A stretch of DNA of 64,000 nt from Cyclina sinensis (GCA_012932295.1 JAAONU010000009.1:9775535-9839534); one strand, 5' to 3'; positions 32,656 to 45,492 are shown, counted from the stretch's first letter. The notes: generated by a model from the sequence alone, not told the origin. Numbers and translations are program-made.

Positions 32656-35437
32656 ACCCCTACTGCCCAACTGTACCAGCTTTTATCAGTGGATTGAACA
32701 AGTTTTATGGTTTTTAAGTGTTCACAATAAATGTTTAAGTAAGATCTTTAGTAAAATCTTGTTTACTTTGTTTTTATCTTTGACAATTTCAATGTTCCTG
32801 ACTCGCGCCTGCCTAGTATAGTCAGTAATGACTTTTGGCAGTATAAGTTAAAGGGAGATAATTGATGTATGGTCGCCGCAGTTTCTTTACGGAATATTCC
32901 GATGAGAGGCGGAAATGTGGACAATTTCCCTCGATCTTGATAGCAGAGTCCTCGCCCCTAACAGTTAACAATGCAACCTTAATTCCAAAACTTTATACGA
33001 AAGATTGGCCAGACGAGGATTAATATGCAATGTCAGTTGCTCAAATAATAACAAGAAAAGTATAACACTGACGTGTTATATGTGGACGACATTTAAGTGA
33101 TGTGGAATATTGGGTGAAAAGGTGGCCAGCAAGCTATGATATACTGTAAATAAACAAATATTGGAGTGGAAAGTTTTTTTTGTTCTTTATTGACTATTGA
33201 GGTATTTTCATGGCCTTGTGTTGATGTTAATATTTGTATACAGGATATTTATTGAACCTTGAGAATGAACTGGCCAGGTTAGAACATGGGCTCTGCATAT
33301 CATCTTGATGGGCTGAACATTTGATCAGTTTCATGGAATTCATTCCAGGGGTGAAAAAAATATGAAGTGGACATGAAAAACATGGCTCATATCTTTAGAC
33401 ACCACTGGTGATCTTGACCTGGCCAGGTTGGAACATGACATCGGACACAGGGTTGTCACAATAGCTCACCCTGAGCATTTGCTCAGGTGAGCTAAAAACA
33501 CCCTTCGGGCATATAATGCTCCGCCTAGCGGTACTCTTGTTGACTTAATTCTTCTAAAATGACATTTCTGTTCATTTAAAGAAAAATGCTTCGATTTTTT
33601 TTTTCATATTTTGCATGTGTATGTATCTTATGAAAATACAGGTTACTTGCAAAATTGGGCAGTACATCTCCAAATTTGTCAGAGTTTTGACCTTTATAGA
33701 CTAAATTTCTGATAACAACCAAAATGTCTTCACATTTACAGGGTTGTGTTTTGTAGCACGCTATTCATTAAATAAATGTAACAATTATACTGCTTTTGAC
33801 ACTCCACCTGCCTCTTTGATTTTTATCATCTGCTTATGATACATGGCTGGGGCAAATGTGTCCCATGGACACATTTCTAGTGAATTGTTGTTTTTGATAG
33901 GTTTATTTTTTTTTAAATAAAGATAATGTTAACAAGTACTGCTTTCTTGTGTTTGTGGTAAACTTATTGTCACCTAAGTTTTACCCCCTCTTTACAGTTG
34001 TATTCATATCAGAGTCAGTTTACCTTCGTAAAATTACTGGAAAGAACATGCACTAGACTGCAAATGTTACCAGTAAACTACCAACAGAACTTACAATATT
34101 GGTCAGTATACATTAATCATGGTTGGCATAATAGTACTCTTGTACTTTTTTAGAACATTATAGTTGGAGTACCACAGGGTTTTAGAAAAATAAGTGGAAT
34201 TGTCAAAAATTTGATAAATAAGTGTTGAAAATGATCAAGATCAGTGATGGTCAGTATTAATTAGAGTGTTCAGTAATTATGTACAAAAAAATTCCAGTGA
34301 AAGTTGGACTATAATTTATGGCAAGGCAGGTAAAAAAAAAAAGATTTTTATCATATTCAGCTTAATGAGACTAGCTCCAATGGACCTCTATTGCACAGAG
34401 ATAAATTCTCTCGGTTAAAGGTATTGCATTATATGCATAGCACTACGCGACAGGTTTTGCAGTACTTTCAGTGCTTTGATTTAATGTACATGTGTTTATC
34501 AGTTTAACGAAATCTTGGAAATACAGCGGGGTTAGTTCAAAATTATCACAAGAAATCAATTGATAAGCCGAATTATCACCACACATACGGTTTCGAGGGT
34601 ACATTGATTCGCATCTAAATAATATTTTCTACATACTTAAACATAAAATTTTATCAAAGAAGACCCATAGATCTAACAAAATTTAACAATAAAACTCCAC
34701 ATAATCAACCAAATATAAGAAATTACGTTGAAATCTTCCCTTATTTGGATAATAATTGGTACCCACGTTCAGCAACGCCAGACAATCGCTGGTACTTCAC
34801 TATCGCTGTAAATGTATATCTAAAGCCGGATACATTATTGAAAGAGATGTTCAAAAAGTTAATCTGTCCTCTCACGTTAACCTGGACATTTTCCCATTAT
34901 AAACTAATGTTTCTATTTACGTAAATTTCCAAAATTAATAGAATTTTCAACATCTTTTTATGACACAAACACAAGAAACATATTTTCCTAAAACAAACCC
35001 AATTACACGGTACTTTTTTAGTAACCCTCATGTCTCTCTTGGGTCGGAATAGATGTACGTTTTAAAGGTCATCTAGTAATAGTTAATAGTACTTATAATT
35101 TATGACCCATAATTCGTCCAGAAAATCGCATATAATAACACAGCAACAGGTACCAAGCTTCATATAGCAAAAACCCTGGATAATAGAAATGAGCGAAGCT
35201 CTAAGGAATCACTCCGAGTGTGTGATGAATCATTAATTAAAGCTAAAACAAAAACCGTTTCGCACAATTCGGTGTACACAAGGAAGTGTAAAATAAAATA
35301 TAGTCGACTCCAAATGACTAACGTGCAAAAAAAAAAACCACTTAACCTTAAATAGTTTGAATAGAGCCTGAGGAAAGTTGGATGATACATTAAGCTTCAT
35401 GACATCGCATTTTGATTATTCCAACACAGCACAAAAG
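32656..35437. other. No gene seen; one dispersed repeat
   Basis: No recognisable exon. Positions 33240-33495 carry 'gaactggccaggtta', 'cttgacctggccaggttgg' and finally 'agctcaccctgagcatttgc' followed by 'tcaggtgagctaa', the end of the same dispersed bivalve-type repeat whose head appears near 4414 in the other orientation. Long A- and T-runs occur but nothing coding. Confidence 0.45.
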
Positions 35438-35655
35438 ACGTAGCCTGCCTGCAGGCTATTATGATCCTTTTCTTTTTATGTTATTGCATTGATACATACA
35501 TTTTTTTACCTCTCTAATAGCAACATTTTCCTCTGCTGGAAATCATATAGACCCTGCAATTCCAGCCAAGAAAAGATAAATCTGTAGATAGAAAGGCACT
35601 TAATAGTCATTTAGCTAACATTACTAAGGGATAGCATTGAAACCAGTCTACAAAA
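35438..35655. repeat. Dispersed repeat copy 1 (~210 bp; second copy at 51594)
   Basis: Starts with a short palindrome (tagcctgcctgcaggcta) and contains 'caattccagccaagaaaaga', 'taaatctgtag', 'taatagtcat' and 'tgaaaccagtctac'. All recur in the same order at 51594-51795. By eye it is about 80% identical with small indels. Confidence 0.75.
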
Positions 35656-35689
35656 GACGATGAAATAGTACAAAATAAGATTGAATGAA

Positions 35690-35858
35690 ACGCTATGCAA
35701 GTTCAAAGGCCAACAATCAATAATAGAATTTAGCATAACGCAAGTTCCAATAAAATAAAGCAATATGGAATCAAGCATAGTGCAAATTCGAATGTCATCA
35801 AGCAAGATGGAATCAAGCATAATGTAAGTTCTAATGTCAATAAGCAAGATGGAATGCA
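35690..35858. repeat. 42-bp degenerate tandem repeat, ~4 copies
   Basis: Units of about 42 bp based on 'gcatagtgcaaattcgaatg' plus 'tcatcaagcaagatggaatc', unrelated in sequence to the 42-bp array at 8.5 kb. The minus-strand open frames here follow from the period. Confidence 0.65.
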
Positions 35859-36769
35859 GTAATTCTGTTCAATGAAAAATGATGAATTCCTTCGTTGCTT
35901 TGTATTACACATAGCGCTTCAAATGCAATTGGTTATACAAAAAGCATGATTTAACTACTAAATTCAGTTCCATTATTAACGTTTTCGAACTAGGGTGAGA
36001 CATATAAACCCAGATTTACTCGTCTTTCTTCTATTAATTTACAGAACTATTTATCGAATTTTAGGCTGCGCATGACATAAAAAGGTCTATTCCGCATATG
36101 CTGCAATAACCTCTATTTCTCTGACTGAATATACGAATTCTAGGATACGAAAAAATATTATTAAATATTGTCAAAATTTTCGTCTAAATGACCTTTCACC
36201 ATTAAAGTAGCTGCAATAAGAGCAAGTCATTCCAAATATTTGAGAGGCATGGCATGACTACTTGAATTAGTACCGTGCTTTCATTCGTGAGAGGAACAAA
36301 TTGTTGATTTAAAAAAAGCTGATATAGTGATTAATATAAACACAATTTTTCAGAGCACGCTAATGAACCTCTCTTATCTTTGTTCCTTTTAATCGCTTAC
36401 AGCTAACAACAAAACAGGCCACAAAACTACACAGTAAACTCGGAGTATTACCGCCAGATGATTGCAAACTTTAGAACAAAGATACTTTTACACTTACACA
36501 TTTGAACTTACTCAGGTTCATCCGAACATATCATTCACATTGTGCTCTTTAGATGTTTTAATATTTTTGGTTTTTTACAATATCGACCAAACAGTGCTTT
36601 TATTTCTCTTATATTGAGTCGAATTTTAGCAGGAGATTTGTACTCATTTTTCGAAATAAATAAATACATTAATGAACATTATTGAGACAAAGTCGTCTTC
36701 CACAAACCACCGACATGCCGATGACGTTTTGTTTTTTGGATTTGTTTTCTTCTCCTGCTTGATAGCAAT

Positions 36770-36928
36770 TGACGTCAAAAAACCTATCATTCGGTATGTC
36801 TGTTGACGTCAAAAAACCTATCATTCGGTATGTCTGTTGACGTCAAAAAACCTATATGTCTGTTGACGTCAAAAACCTATCATTCGGTATGTCTGTTGAC
36901 GTCAAAAAACCTATCATTCGGTATGTCA
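36770..36928. repeat. 34-bp tandem repeat; every unit holds a perfect CRE (TGACGTCA)
   Basis: Five units starting with TGACGTCA at 36770, 36804, 36838, 36864 and 36897, followed by 'aaaaaacctatcattcggta' and 'tgtctgt'. The third unit lacks 8 bp; the fourth lacks one A. TGACGTCA is the full palindromic cAMP-response element bound by CREB/ATF-type bZIP proteins. Whether the array is used is unknown, and no gene is recognised within several kb. Confidence 0.9.
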
Positions 36929-36929
36929 T

Positions 36930-38220
36930 GTTTCCTCGGCAGAAAATATTCTTTAAAACTTGAAGACCACATGGTCTGTATTCATTAACGTAAGTGGTCT
37001 CTCACATTCATTTCAAAAGATAAGTAAACAAATAACAATTTAAATATCAAGAGTTACTAAACCTGACTATTTATTTTATTTCCATTTTTAATTCATTTCC
37101 TTTAAACTCATTTATTATAAATGTTCCCTGTCGAGCACATTTCTTTAGACATTGGTTAGTGAATACCCATTATTTACTGTTAATAATGCTACAGCGTTTC
37201 GTCCAGCTTTCAGAAAACAAAACTTTAATATCAATCAATATTACTCTGTTTATTTTTTCAGTTATAACATGGTTTAAAACCACACGTACCCTGTTTTGTT
37301 TGTTGTTGTTGTTTAACTCGTGCTAGCACTATCTTTTGTCTCCTGTAACTCGACGTTTTAATTAATTATCGAGAATTATCTTATACCTTTAAACAAATGA
37401 AGTGCATTCGGAGCAGTTAGTTTGTTTTAAAGTCTAATATGTGAGCTTTGACCGACTTATAGTTCACCTCGAGCTCCGTCTCTTTCTTGCAGCTCGTTTG
37501 ATGTTTTTAAAGCTCCGAATTGTAGTTGAAATTTACTTGAAAATAGCTGAACACTTGATTTTACAAAGCAGGTAGGCACGATCATTTATTTTGCCGAGTA
37601 ATTTTTTTACATTTCAGTTTGTAAATAGACATCGTATTCCTTTTAAAAAGATATTATATAAGTATGCTGTAAAGCTCATTCAAAGTCTTTCTTTTATGTA
37701 TACGATTTCATTTTCTGTTTAAACGACTTAGAACCAGTGTGGTTGGTATCACTAGATTGATTTGATAAACGAATAAGGTTTATTGGCCAAAAACTTGAAA
37801 ATCCCTGTTTGGGAGAGGTGGAGATGATGCATTTATTTTGGGGCTGAATCGTACGAATCTGGATAGGACGATAACGACCACTGTTGGTTCATATATTTGT
37901 TTTATACAGACAGAAAAGTAAAAAGAAATAAAACAGCGAACGATCTTAGTCAAGCTTTTATAAATTGTAGGATTCTGAAGATATGCACATAGTTTCTAAG
38001 AGACATAACTGCGTTCGTCATATTACAATATGAACGGATGATTATGCCCCCCTAGAGCTGATCCAAACAATTATATATTTTTTAGTATTCCTGTCGTGAA
38101 ACTGGCTGCTTTGAAAAATGGGTATTGTGCCATTTATTGTGTATATTATTTATATCATATGCTGAACGTTTTCATATCAAGTTAAACAAACAGCTCATTG
38201 AAAATATTGTTATTACTTTT
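36930..38220. other. No gene seen
   Basis: AT-rich single-copy-looking DNA without a supported exon, RNA gene or repeat. Confidence 0.35.
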
Positions 38221-38223
38221 CGA

Positions 38224-38337
38224 AGACGATATTGTTATAACTGTATGCAGACGATATTGTTATAACTATATGCAGACGATATTTTTATAACTATACGCAG
38301 ACGATATTGTTATAAATATACGCAGACGATATTGTTT
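38224..38337. repeat. 25-bp tandem repeat, ~4.5 copies
   Basis: Units of 'agacgatattgttataacta' plus 'tatgc' (25 bp), with few substitutions. Confidence 0.92.
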
Positions 38338-38389
38338 ATTTGCGAAGTCAGCGAAAGATTTTTAGAAGTCACTAGACGTTTTAGCTGAA

Positions 38390-39345
38390 TATTGCTTGTA
38401 ATTGAAACTTACTGCTTATACTAATGAAACAAAGATTATCATATTTAGAAATGGAAATATTCGTTTTAGCTAAAATAGAGAAAACATAGTCAATGATAAC
38501 AAATTTAAATACTTGGGTGTGATTTTTACCAGTGGATATGCGAACAAAGAAATGAATGAAATGTTGTCTGGCCAAACACTAAAGGGAATTCTATTTAAAC
38601 AAATTTACTCCACTATCGCCAAAGCATATTTTAGAACTCTTTGATAAATTAATAAGCTCGATTTTAAATTATTCGTTTGGAATACTGGGTTTTAGCGAAT
38701 GAAAAAAAATATAGTGAGAATTCATTTACAGTTTTGTAAGAAATTAGGTGCCAAAATATACACAAAACAACGTTATATATGGTGAACCAGGTAGGATTCC
38801 GTTTTTGTCAATGTGCTTTCAAGTATAAGATTGTTTGATGTATAGAATAATCAAGGGGAAAATCAGAAGTTATTTTTAAGCATAGTTAAACAAAGGTTAC
38901 ATAATAACTTTCTGCAAAATTGACACGGCAGTTTACAAAATTCATCTAGGGCAATATTTTACAGATCAATAGTTACCTCAGGGTTTCAACTGTATTTAGA
39001 TGTAGTAAATGTTACAAAATACCGCATTGCTTTATCACGTCTAAGGTTATCAAGTCATAGATTAGAAATTGAAGCAGGTAGATAGAAAAAACCAGAAGCC
39101 GCACCTTTTAATAAAATAGTACATAAAATCTGTAAGAAACTGGAAGATGAATACCACTTCATAATAGAATGTAAATTATTTAGTGATATAAGAAAATGCA
39201 TTAAACCATTCTATTGTAAACACCGGAGTAATATGATATTTATTGAACTGATAACAATTTCTAACAAGAATGTTAAAAGAAATTTAGCAGCTTTCACAAT
39301 CAAAGCATCTGAAAGTCGCAGACTATTTATTAATATATAAATCAA
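38390..39345 (+). pseudogene. LINE reverse-transcriptase remnant (CR1/L2-like), many stops
   Basis: Plus-strand pieces read TKIIIFRNGNIRF, then NKFKYLGVIFTSGYANKEMN, LSGQTLKGILFK, PKHILELFDKLISSILNYSF, LRLSSHRLEIEAGR, KLEDEYHFIIECKLFSDIRK and FIELITISNKNVKRNLAAF. This is the order expected for the part of a LINE ORF2 after the catalytic YxDD, ending near its C-terminus. Several in-frame stops and frameshifts interrupt it. Endonuclease and RT core are absent, so this is an old truncated insertion. Confidence 0.7.
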
Positions 39346-40832
39346 ATGAATTATTTTTTTCAAGTTTCTTCCAAACTGTATTACATAATTCTCAATGTTT
39401 ATTTTCATTCTTTTGGTACGACTGATCTATATGATATATTTATATATTCTTACAGTTTAAATCTGTACTTTGGTGTTAATTGACCAATTGAATGTAGTAG
39501 AACCAACATTAGCAAGTTTGTCATGCCAAATTGATATATGTAATAAATTGTATGATAACATTGATGCTATAATCATAGGCCATGATTGGCTTATTTTTAA
39601 TAAAAGAATATCTATCTGCAAAATGAATGACAGTACGTATTAAAAGTTACAGTTTAAGAGTAAGAATATTGGTAAGTTTATGAAACAAGTGATGCTTTAA
39701 TTTTGGAAGTTCAGTTGCAGCCTAAGACCAGCGTTCACCGTTAAAACCTTTGAAATTAATAAGAAAAACCATGTCTAATTCCTCGGTCGTTCCGTAACAG
39801 CTTACCGAGCAAACAGGTCGAAAAGGAAACATAGCCTCCAGCACCTCATCAAATTTAATCGATTGGTATGTACATACTTTTTGTTTGTTTGTTATAAATG
39901 TATGTTGTTTACTGTAAACTGACAGCAGTTCACGTGATTAAGTCTTTTTCACGCATCACGGTTAAACAGAAGCATGGAGATAAGTTACACCGAGATCGCC
40001 CGCGTTATTTTTATTAATCAAACTACTTTTGACGAATTTAGCAGTTGACAATAGCTCAAATTAAATACCAACATATAAGGTCATTATTAATATGTGCACG
40101 AGTATGAATACACTTGTATTTTTCTCTAATATCCAGTTGTAAGAAAATATACGGAAGAGCACAACATAAACCTCATGTTTTATAATGTTTATATTGTAGA
40201 AATTCTGCCTAAATTTTAACTAGCAGAGTCTTCCTAGGTCAAACACCGGCGGCAGCATTTGATGAATTATTGATAATCACCTGGTAGGCAAAAATAATCC
40301 CCTGCCCAGCTGTAATGCCCCAACGGAATGAAAATTTGGGGATTCTGACAAACCCGATTAACAAGACTAAAAGACAATACAAGAACAGGAAACAGGGCCT
40401 CATCTAAATGAGTCAGTGATGTGATACACTTAGAACAATATGCATTACAACTTCCTATTGGCCTGCAACGGCCTTAAGGATGACAAACATACAGATGGTT
40501 GCACGCACACTTACATGTAAACAGTGCTAAGATATTATTTACACCAGACAGTTCTATATCACCCAGTTAGTGTTCATAACTTTTTAGAGAGAAAAAAGAA
40601 TATTGAAAACTGCGTGTTCGCATACAGTTTTAGAAGAAGTAGAAATTGAATAATTGGTACTAAACAAGAAATAACTGTTGTACATGAAATAAACTATGCA
40701 TAAGCATAAGTCTCCACGAACTTAATTCCTTTGCTAATACTTTCTATACATATATATATATTTTTTTGTTTGGTTTCTTTCTGGTAAACACAGATATAGT
40801 TACATAATGACTAGAATATAAAAAAAAAAATA
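39346..40832. other. No gene seen
   Basis: No exon, RNA gene or clear repeat was recognised in this 1.5-kb stretch. Confidence 0.35.
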
Positions 40833-42326
40833 GCCGACCGAGCTTTTATAATTTTTTCAAATAAGTAAGCAAATTTGACATTGCATCATTTTATCATTTA
40901 TCCAATCAGTGTACGAAATGATTTCCAGACCTAAGGAGCAAAACACGTATAAGTCTAGATCGTCTGATTTGATAACCACTTTGACATGAATAACTTTAGT
41001 CATGAAATGTCTGACCTATGTCTGGAAAGAGTTGTCCCTGTTAGCGAATATCGGTCCAGATTAAACGGTCACATTGAATGGACATGCAGTTTTATTCAAC
41101 ATCAAATACATTTCCCCCCCTAAAATGAATTGTAATAATTCGGTTAACAAAAGGGCTGACGTTTCAACTTCAGCCTAGTTTCAGTTTTCAGCCTTGTTAT
41201 ATAAGACGATTGAGGGCCAATAATAATATTACTTTTAAGGCCCGGGACCGACACTGTTATTGTAAGTTAGACGAACTGTGTGCCCTTTTGGAGTTACGCG
41301 TTTCGTATAAAATTAGGCTATAAAATAATATCAAATACAACACAAGAAATTAACAACCAAAACAAACAGAAAAAAGCAACAAAAAAACAAAAACAAAAAG
41401 AAGCAATCTAATGATGACAGAAAATTGACAGAGGAAGACTTACCTTAGAATTCCTGACAAAAATAGACCTCCAATTCCAAACAAGATATTCCAACTTAGA
41501 TCCGAAGTTTCTGTATCAAAGTTGAACTATTGTTTTATCAAACTTTCAGACTACCTTATCATTTTTATTCGCCCACAGTATCATTTTATGTAAAAAATAC
41601 ATTAAGAATATGTTTGGAAAACACAAAAAGTCTTTTGGTATCTCTCGAATATAAAGTGTTGTTGTTTATTTGTGTTTTATTGCAGTTTAAATGAAAACCA
41701 CCCGGCCATTAAAGTTCCTTTTAAGATTTAACTATATTATGAAATAAAAGTGAAAAAAAATCATGATGCGTCATCCTTTATGTGTCAATCAGTTTGCCAA
41801 GGAAAGGTTCCTAGGGTAGAAGTTTATACTCGCACAAATTGCAGACGGCAAATAGCACGTGATCGTTTGCGAATATTCGGCTAGGTAGAGTAGGGCGTCT
41901 TCAATGAATCAAAATGGTACATGCAATTTTCTGGTGAATTTGAACCACATGTTTTGTTTCTACCTGGTCCCAAAGACAGTCATTATGTTCAACGTGGCAA
42001 TCTTACTAACGCTTCGAAAATTAAGGTTTTTGGCAAAAGTCGTTTGTTTTATGACAAGCGCTGATTATGAAAATACTTGAGCAGTCGCAATCTTGAGAAA
42101 AGTGGCGGATTCAGAGGCCATAAATTAGCCAGAAATTTTTTAACAGTAATTGTCTTTTATGTGACTCTAAATTAGTTGTAGTTTTATGATCAACAAAGAG
42201 CTCAGACCTTCATTTTACGGCGCGCTCCGGTTGTTTAGTGAGCTGATGTTGATTTCCATCGTAAAAATCCTCAACAAGATTTGAATTTGCTTACTTATTT
42301 GAAAAAAATATAAAAGCTCGGTCGTC
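40833..42326. mobile_element. 1.5-kb element with ~43-bp terminal inverted repeats
   Basis: 40833-40875 (gccgaccgagcttttataat then tttttcaaataagtaagcaa) is the reverse complement of 42283-42326 (gaatttgcttacttatttg ... ataaaagctcggtcgtc) with two or three differences. No long open frame or transposase lies between, which suggests a non-autonomous DNA transposon. Target-site duplications could not be identified, so the exact ends are uncertain. Confidence 0.5.
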
Positions 42327-42654
42327 TGTCCCTGCATAATCCTGTTGTCTTATTCTGAATCATATCATTTAGACTAAAAAAAGATATCAGTTCTGAACGT
42401 TAAACAAGACAAAACGACTACGAGAAGTGGTCAAACAGGTGGTAAAAATTTCACTTTTCATGACATTTCTCAAAAAGGATCTTTGTTTTTAATAAAGGAA
42501 GCTTGGAATTGTTTTTAACTACATTCTGTTTATTTTCTATAATTTACCTTGAACTGGTTCGAAACGTGTTTACCTACAGTTGATACCTGAACCAAATAGT
42601 TTTCTAGCTTTTATACAAGTTGGACGCCAATGTCGCAGCTTTCAGTAATTACAG

Positions 42655-42722
42655 ATATCCAGGGTGGGACTCGAGCCTGTTTGTAAGCCAGGTGCTCTAA
42701 AAACTGAGCTACATGGGCTGTG
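42655..42722 (-). repeat. tRNA-like SINE head (minus strand)
   Basis: On the minus strand: 'ccatgtagctcagtttttag' (box A-like) and 'ggctcgagtcccaccctgg' (box B-like), with an anticodon-arm-like spacer. Length and boxes resemble a tRNA, but the T-loop deviates from GTTCRANYC and the D-arm is poorly paired. A tRNA-derived SINE or tRNA pseudogene is more likely than a working tRNA. Confidence 0.45.
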
Positions 42723-43364
42723 AAAGTTCATTAGTTTAACAGTACTACTTTTTTTGTTTCTGTTTGCGCTTTTTAAATATCTATTAGTACTGTTTTATCA
42801 CACATGTACATGCTTTCTGTTGAATTTTAATACAGTAACTTATCATTGAACATTCATGAAAACAACCGTCAAAAGTTCTGTAAAACTGACTGTAGTCTGA
42901 TTCGTTTAATTGAAATGCCAACTTAACTGTGCAAAACAACATTTTAAAGACTAATAAACAACGTGTAATACCCTTAATTGAATCACATAGCAACCTTCAT
43001 GGTTAAAAAATATACGTAGGTTTTGTCGTTATGTCACAGTTATGTACTAAACATCACCGCCTGCTTGCAATCTGTTCAGTGGCCTCTTGTCATGCTCCAT
43101 AAATAGTAACAAATTCCGGGCGGAGTACCGTCACTTGAGATTGCTCCGCTAAACGATATAGTTCTTGAATTGCATTTTGTTTGTGACCAAAAGAGAGAGT
43201 GAAAACCAGTTTGTTTAATGTATTGTATCTGTGCAAAATGTATGTGTAAGTATGTGTATCTTGAAGGTACGGGCCGACTACTAGTAACTAACCATCTGAG
43301 TTTATTTTCGTTGGTACTGATTTTGACCGACGCGAGAGATAGTGCAAGATACAGAAAACATCCC

Positions 43365-43525
43365 ATCCCAGAGATACCCCTGGTTCATTTGCATGCTCAG
43401 TGTACAGTACTGATATATGGGACTTCGGTTAAACGTCTCATCCGAAAGACAATTAGTAATGTTAGTGGATGAGCGGGTTACCAGTTCTGTGCGTTAGCAC
43501 TACACCACTGATCCGCTCCGTTTTA
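43365..43525. repeat. Dispersed SINE-like repeat
   Basis: Contains 'cagtactgatatatgggact', 'cggttaaacgtctcatccga' and, in reverse, a tRNA-like 'ggatcagtggtgtagtgcta'. This phrase order is familiar from a very abundant dispersed repeat of marine invertebrates. Recognition is from memory. Confidence 0.45.
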
Positions 43526-44787
43526 CGGGTCGAAAGAAATATTCTAGCATAAAATCGCTTGTTTTTGCCCGTTTTATATATGTTTTAACCGCAGCAAAAA
43601 GGTGTGTTAACAAAGAAGTTCTTGCGCTCACGCGCTGTTACTACCCGTTTTCAGTTATGCGCGTTACAGGGCCTTTGTAAAAAATGGACGCTGATCCGTC
43701 TTTTTTGCCCCAAATAGGCAGTTTATGTATCTTTGCAGGTCGGAACGTAGACGGCCACCTTGTCATTTTATTTTTTAAAAATCATGAAATCCTTCCAAAT
43801 ATTTTTTCACCGACACTTTTTAAGTTTCAAGATTGGCGCTCGTTAGGTTGAAACATGTTGACGTGTCGCCCTGGAACGCATATTTGAAACACGTATCCAT
43901 AACAACCTAAAGGCGACTGTACTATTATTTTTCATTTTTTTTCGTAAACATGTCTTTTCTAGATCAACCATCCCTCGGGATTCTGCAGATGTTATAGCAC
44001 GAAAAAACGTGCGTTAACCCTATAGAGATATACAAATCCCCATCAGAGTTGGTTTGTTCACGACATTTGATTGGTCAATTAATTTACTGATTTGAACAAC
44101 AGTCAGAAGCCATCCTACTAAACACCGCAAAATACACACAAACACCGAAAACACACAAAGACAACCAATACAGGTAAAGTATAGCAGAGAATTTAAAACC
44201 GTGAAAAGGGTTTAAAATAACATTAATTTATGTCAGATAAATCTTTGAAGAACAATGTTTTTATGTTTTATTTTCTTCTTGGTAATTCTCTAGGGTATCA
44301 TTTACAACATCGACAATCTAGTATTTGTCAAAGATGGTGCTTATTAAGTGTAGTGGTCATGAACGTAGCTATGTAATGACGACTGAAATGTTAGTTTTAA
44401 GCGAGAAAAACGATATGGGACAGGCATAATGACTCTAACATGTTTGGAAAAGAAATCATTTTTAGATATTTTTCAAAACATAAAACTTAACAGACAGTTC
44501 CTTGTACAGGTATAGTTTTCAAGGGTTTTATATTTTACATTTACTTTTTACAGTGTTGTTTATACCCCCATGTTCAAAACCCATGTAATGGGACTCAATT
44601 TGAAAGACTTCTTGGCTTTCAGTGTGCAACAGGTCGTTTTAAGGCAGTGTAGGTGTAACTGGCTTACAAACATGCACACTGATGTTATGTTTATTTCAAT
44701 ATTCTCTTCCCAAGTTTACAGTATAAGATACAAAACTATTCTTTGTTAGAATGGTGAATATTTCCATAAACAAAAATGACATCACTG

Positions 44788-45201
44788 TGTCCTGTAGCAG
44801 AGGTATAATACGACACTTCTACTCCCTTGCCTATCAGCTAGCTTTTATGGCGACGTGGTAGAGTGCCCGCTTAGTAATTGAAGGTACAAGAGTTCAAACC
44901 CAGCTCGGGGTAGGTGGATTTTTCCGGGTCACATTTGGCGCCCAACGTAAATAACTCACGAGTGTTGATGTAATAAACACCCTTAGAAAGTCTCAGAGAC
45001 ATTCAGAGCTCCAGGAATTTGAGGACGAATTCTTAAAAAGGAGGGGGTGTATGTAGCAGATGTATAATACGATACTTCTACTCCCTCCCTTGCCTATCAG
45101 CTAACTTTTATTGTGACCTGGTAGAGTGTCCGCTTGGTAATCGAAGGCACCCAAGTTCAAACCCAGCTCGGGGCAGGTGGGTTTTTTTCGGGTAACGGTC
45201 C
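44788..45201 (+). mobile_element. Miniature LTR element (TRIM-like) with a tRNA-like sequence in each LTR
   Basis: Two direct repeats of about 145 bp (about 44788-44933 and 45048-45197), both containing 'tgtagcaga.gtataatacga' and 'cagctcgggg', mid-80s percent identical by eye. Directly after the first is 'tttggcgcccaacgt' (44934-44948), a primer-binding-like site starting TGG. Directly before the second is the polypurine tract aaaaaggaggggg (45035-45047). The interior is only about 115 bp and non-coding. The repeats begin with TG; the first ends with CA. GTCC occurs at 44789-44792 and 45198-45201, a possible target duplication. Inside each repeat, 'ggtagagtgcccgctt' and 'agttcaaacccagctc' are spaced like tRNA boxes A and B. 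This combination fits a terminal-repeat retrotransposon in miniature whose LTR carries a tRNA-like Pol III promoter. Alternatively it is two tandem tRNA-derived SINEs, but the primer-site and polypurine positions argue against that. Confidence 0.6.
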
Positions 45202-45492
45202 CACTTTTGATCGCTTCACAAAACCCAGTTCTTTCAGCGCTGTCAGCGCTCTTATTATATCAAAGGGTTTTAGGGCTATAAAAGGTGGCAACTGTGAGGT
45301 ACTACCGCAGCAGTAGCCAAAAGACGTTTAGGTTTTGTTTCTTGTATTTATGTCACTGTTATGTGTGCGCGGTCTAACTGCGTCGAGATATTCTTGAGAA
45401 AACAAGCCAGTTTTACACAATTTAATAATACATATAATTCTTACCTCTTTTTGCAGTTCAATTCTTGCCACAGTGAAGCTGTAGTTGTTTAG

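Noticed and set aside
36770..36928. Possible CRISPR array (regular ~34-bp repeats)
   Set aside because: Units are contiguous with no unique spacers, and the context is eukaryotic; the same applies to the other tandem arrays.
42655..42722. Functional tRNA gene
   Set aside because: Boxes A and B are recognisable, but arm pairing and the T-loop are poor; SINE or tRNA pseudogene is more likely. The same holds for 21893, 31630 and 49960.
45134..45316. 60-codon open frame and a TATAAAAGG word near 45276
   Set aside because: The frame overlaps the second LTR-like repeat. The TATA-like word is not followed by any recognisable exon, so no promoter is claimed.
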